NCBI GenBank assembly: GCA_029858845.1 | Contig: JAOUEG010000134.1 | Span: 1-5,691, forward strand | Direction of reading: 5' to 3' | Length of the DNA stretch: 5,691 bases | From: Chloroflexota bacterium | Lineage (GTDB): Bacteria; Chloroflexota; Limnocylindria; Limnocylindrales; CSP1-4 | In this document: positions 4,926 through 5,691 of the stretch, in pieces | How the letters are laid out: every line of letters starts with the position of its first letter | Numbering within the stretch: position 1 is the first letter of the stretch | Translations under genes and position numbers: made by a program | Notes under the pieces: generated by a model | Told to the model about the DNA's origin: nothing | The model's input: the letters and a program-made list of their open reading frames with translations, nothing else | Databases searched by the model: none

Positions 4926-5691
4926 ATGCCTGAGCTGACCACGCCGAACGATCCGTCGCGGCCGATCCCGCCAAGCGAACAGCCCGCCCGCCTCGCGGCC
5001 CTGGTCGACGCGGTGCGCGAGCGGACGGATCTGCGCCCCGAGGTGGGGATCGTGTTGGGCTCGGGGCTGGGCGGGCTCGCCGACGACCTCGAGGACGCGA
5101 TCGCCATCCCGTTCGCTGCGCTGCCCGGCTGGCCTGCGGCCACGGCGCCGGGGCACGTCGGCCGCTTGCTGCTGGGGCAGCTGGCCGGCAAGCCGGTTGT
5201 CATGCTCCAGGGTCGCTTCCACCTGTACGAGGGCAACGACCCCGGTCTGGTCGTCCAGCCGATCCTGTTGTTCGGGGCGCTGGGCGCCCGGGTGGTCGTC
5301 CTGACCAACGCGGCGGGTGGGCTCGACCCGACGTTCGGCGCTGGGACGCTCATGGTCGTCTCCGATCACATCAACCTGACCGGGCGTACGCCGCTGCTTG
5401 GCCCGAATGCCGATGCGCTCGGCCCGCGGTTCGCCGACATGACGGACGCCTGGAGCCCGCGGCTGCGAGCCCAGCTCCATGCCGCGGCGCGAGCACAGGA
5501 TGTGGAACTCGCCGAGGGGATCTACGTGGGTCTGCTCGGGCCGACCTACGAAACCCCGGCCGAGGTCCGGATGCTGGCCCTTCTCGGCGGCCACGCCGTG
5601 GGGATGTCCACGGTGCTCGAGTGCATCGCTGCACGATGGGTCGGACTCGAGGTGTGCGGAGTCTCGCTCGTCACGAACGCTGGCGCCGGCT
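4926..5691 (+). CDS. punA: Purine nucleoside phosphorylase, trimeric PNP family, 3'-truncated by the window
   Basis: The visible 255 residues cover most of a family that is usually about 265-290 long, and the frame is still open at the window end. The enzyme cleaves purine (deoxy)nucleosides with phosphate to free base and (deoxy)ribose-1-phosphate in purine salvage, in the cytoplasm. Motifs in order are GIVLGSGLG (41-49, phosphate-binding S46), PGHVG (H77), QGRFHLYEG (R97, H99), LTNAAGGL (126-133), SDHINLTG (146-153), LGPTYETPAEVRM (E209 in the base-binding position), AVGMSTV (M227, S228) and VTN (N251). N251 corresponds to Asn243 of the human enzyme, implying preference for inosine and guanosine over adenosine. 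Differences from the common pattern are STVLE where STVPE is usual and GGHAVGM where GADAVGM is usual. The family includes punA, pupG and xapA, so the symbol is approximate; MTA phosphorylase is a less likely relative. It lies 390 bp after moaA behind its own possible promoter and structured leader, so it is probably expressed separately. Confidence 0.93.
   Translation, partial: MPELTTPNDPSRPIPPSEQPARLAALVDAVRERTDLRPEVGIVLGSGLGGLADDLEDAIAIPFAALPGWPAATAPGHVGRLLLGQLAGKPVVMLQGRFHLYEGNDPGLVVQPILLFGALGARVVVLTNAAGGLDPTFGAGTLMVVSDHINLTGRTPLLGPNADALGPRFADMTDAWSPRLRAQLHAAARAQDVELAEGIYVGLLGPTYETPAEVRMLALLGGHAVGMSTVLECIAARWVGLEVCGVSLVTNAGAG

Noticed and set aside
4433..4933. A 166-codon + strand open frame crossing the moaA end and the intergenic region
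   Set aside because: It overlaps about 100 bp of moaA in another frame, would translate through the DnaA-like boxes and hairpins, and shows no domain; open frames this long are common at this GC content.
4725..5594. A 289-codon open frame on the - strand opposite the phosphorylase gene
   Set aside because: The + strand encodes an unmistakable purine nucleoside phosphorylase; the antisense product is low-complexity Arg/Gly/Gln-rich.

Overview
This is a GC-rich (roughly two-thirds G+C by eye) bacterial chromosomal window with dense coding on both strands. The gene content and protein styles (an alanine-rich coiled-coil protein, a CpaE-type ATPase, an apparently leaderless moaA) suggest a high-GC Chloroflexota lineage of the Ellin6529/Limnocylindria type. 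This rests on remembered resemblance, not a search, and a high-GC actinobacterium is the main alternative. No mobile element, CRISPR array, tRNA or rRNA is visible.

Left part (1-3314): the 3' part of an unrecognised protein reads rightward and ends at 553. Facing it is a leftward two-gene operon. The first gene (3314-1785) encodes a 509-residue protein with a long coiled coil, a low-complexity repeat-bearing linker and a compact C-terminal domain. The second (1782-550) encodes a 410-residue CpaE/TadZ-like protein, with a receiver-like N-terminus and a MinD/ParA-type P-loop ATPase. The genes are 2 nt apart and each has a good Shine-Dalgarno sequence. The convergent genes at 550-553 share one CTAG as both stop codons. 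The operon probably makes a partner/ATPase pair for spatial organisation, perhaps pilus- or pole-related, but its actual role is unknown.

Middle (3315-4535): a 189-bp divergent intergenic region contains a perfect 8-bp inverted repeat and a TANNNT -10 element just upstream of moaA. That layout suggests a leaderless or nearly leaderless transcript. moaA is complete: it has both Fe-S cysteine triads and the C-terminal Gly-Gly, and carries out the first step of molybdenum cofactor synthesis. No other moa gene is in the window.

Right part (4536-5691): a 390-bp intergenic region is the most unusual stretch. It holds a cluster of DnaA-box-like 9-mers (one exact TTATCCACA and two single-mismatch sites within 76 bp), a possible sigma70-type promoter immediately after them, and a run of stem-loops. 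The last stem-loop is a long two-part hairpin (4821-4870), 55 nt before a purine nucleoside phosphorylase gene. That gene starts at 4926 and runs off the window end. The most promising leads are the DnaA-box cluster with its structured leader and the coiled-coil/CpaE pair.
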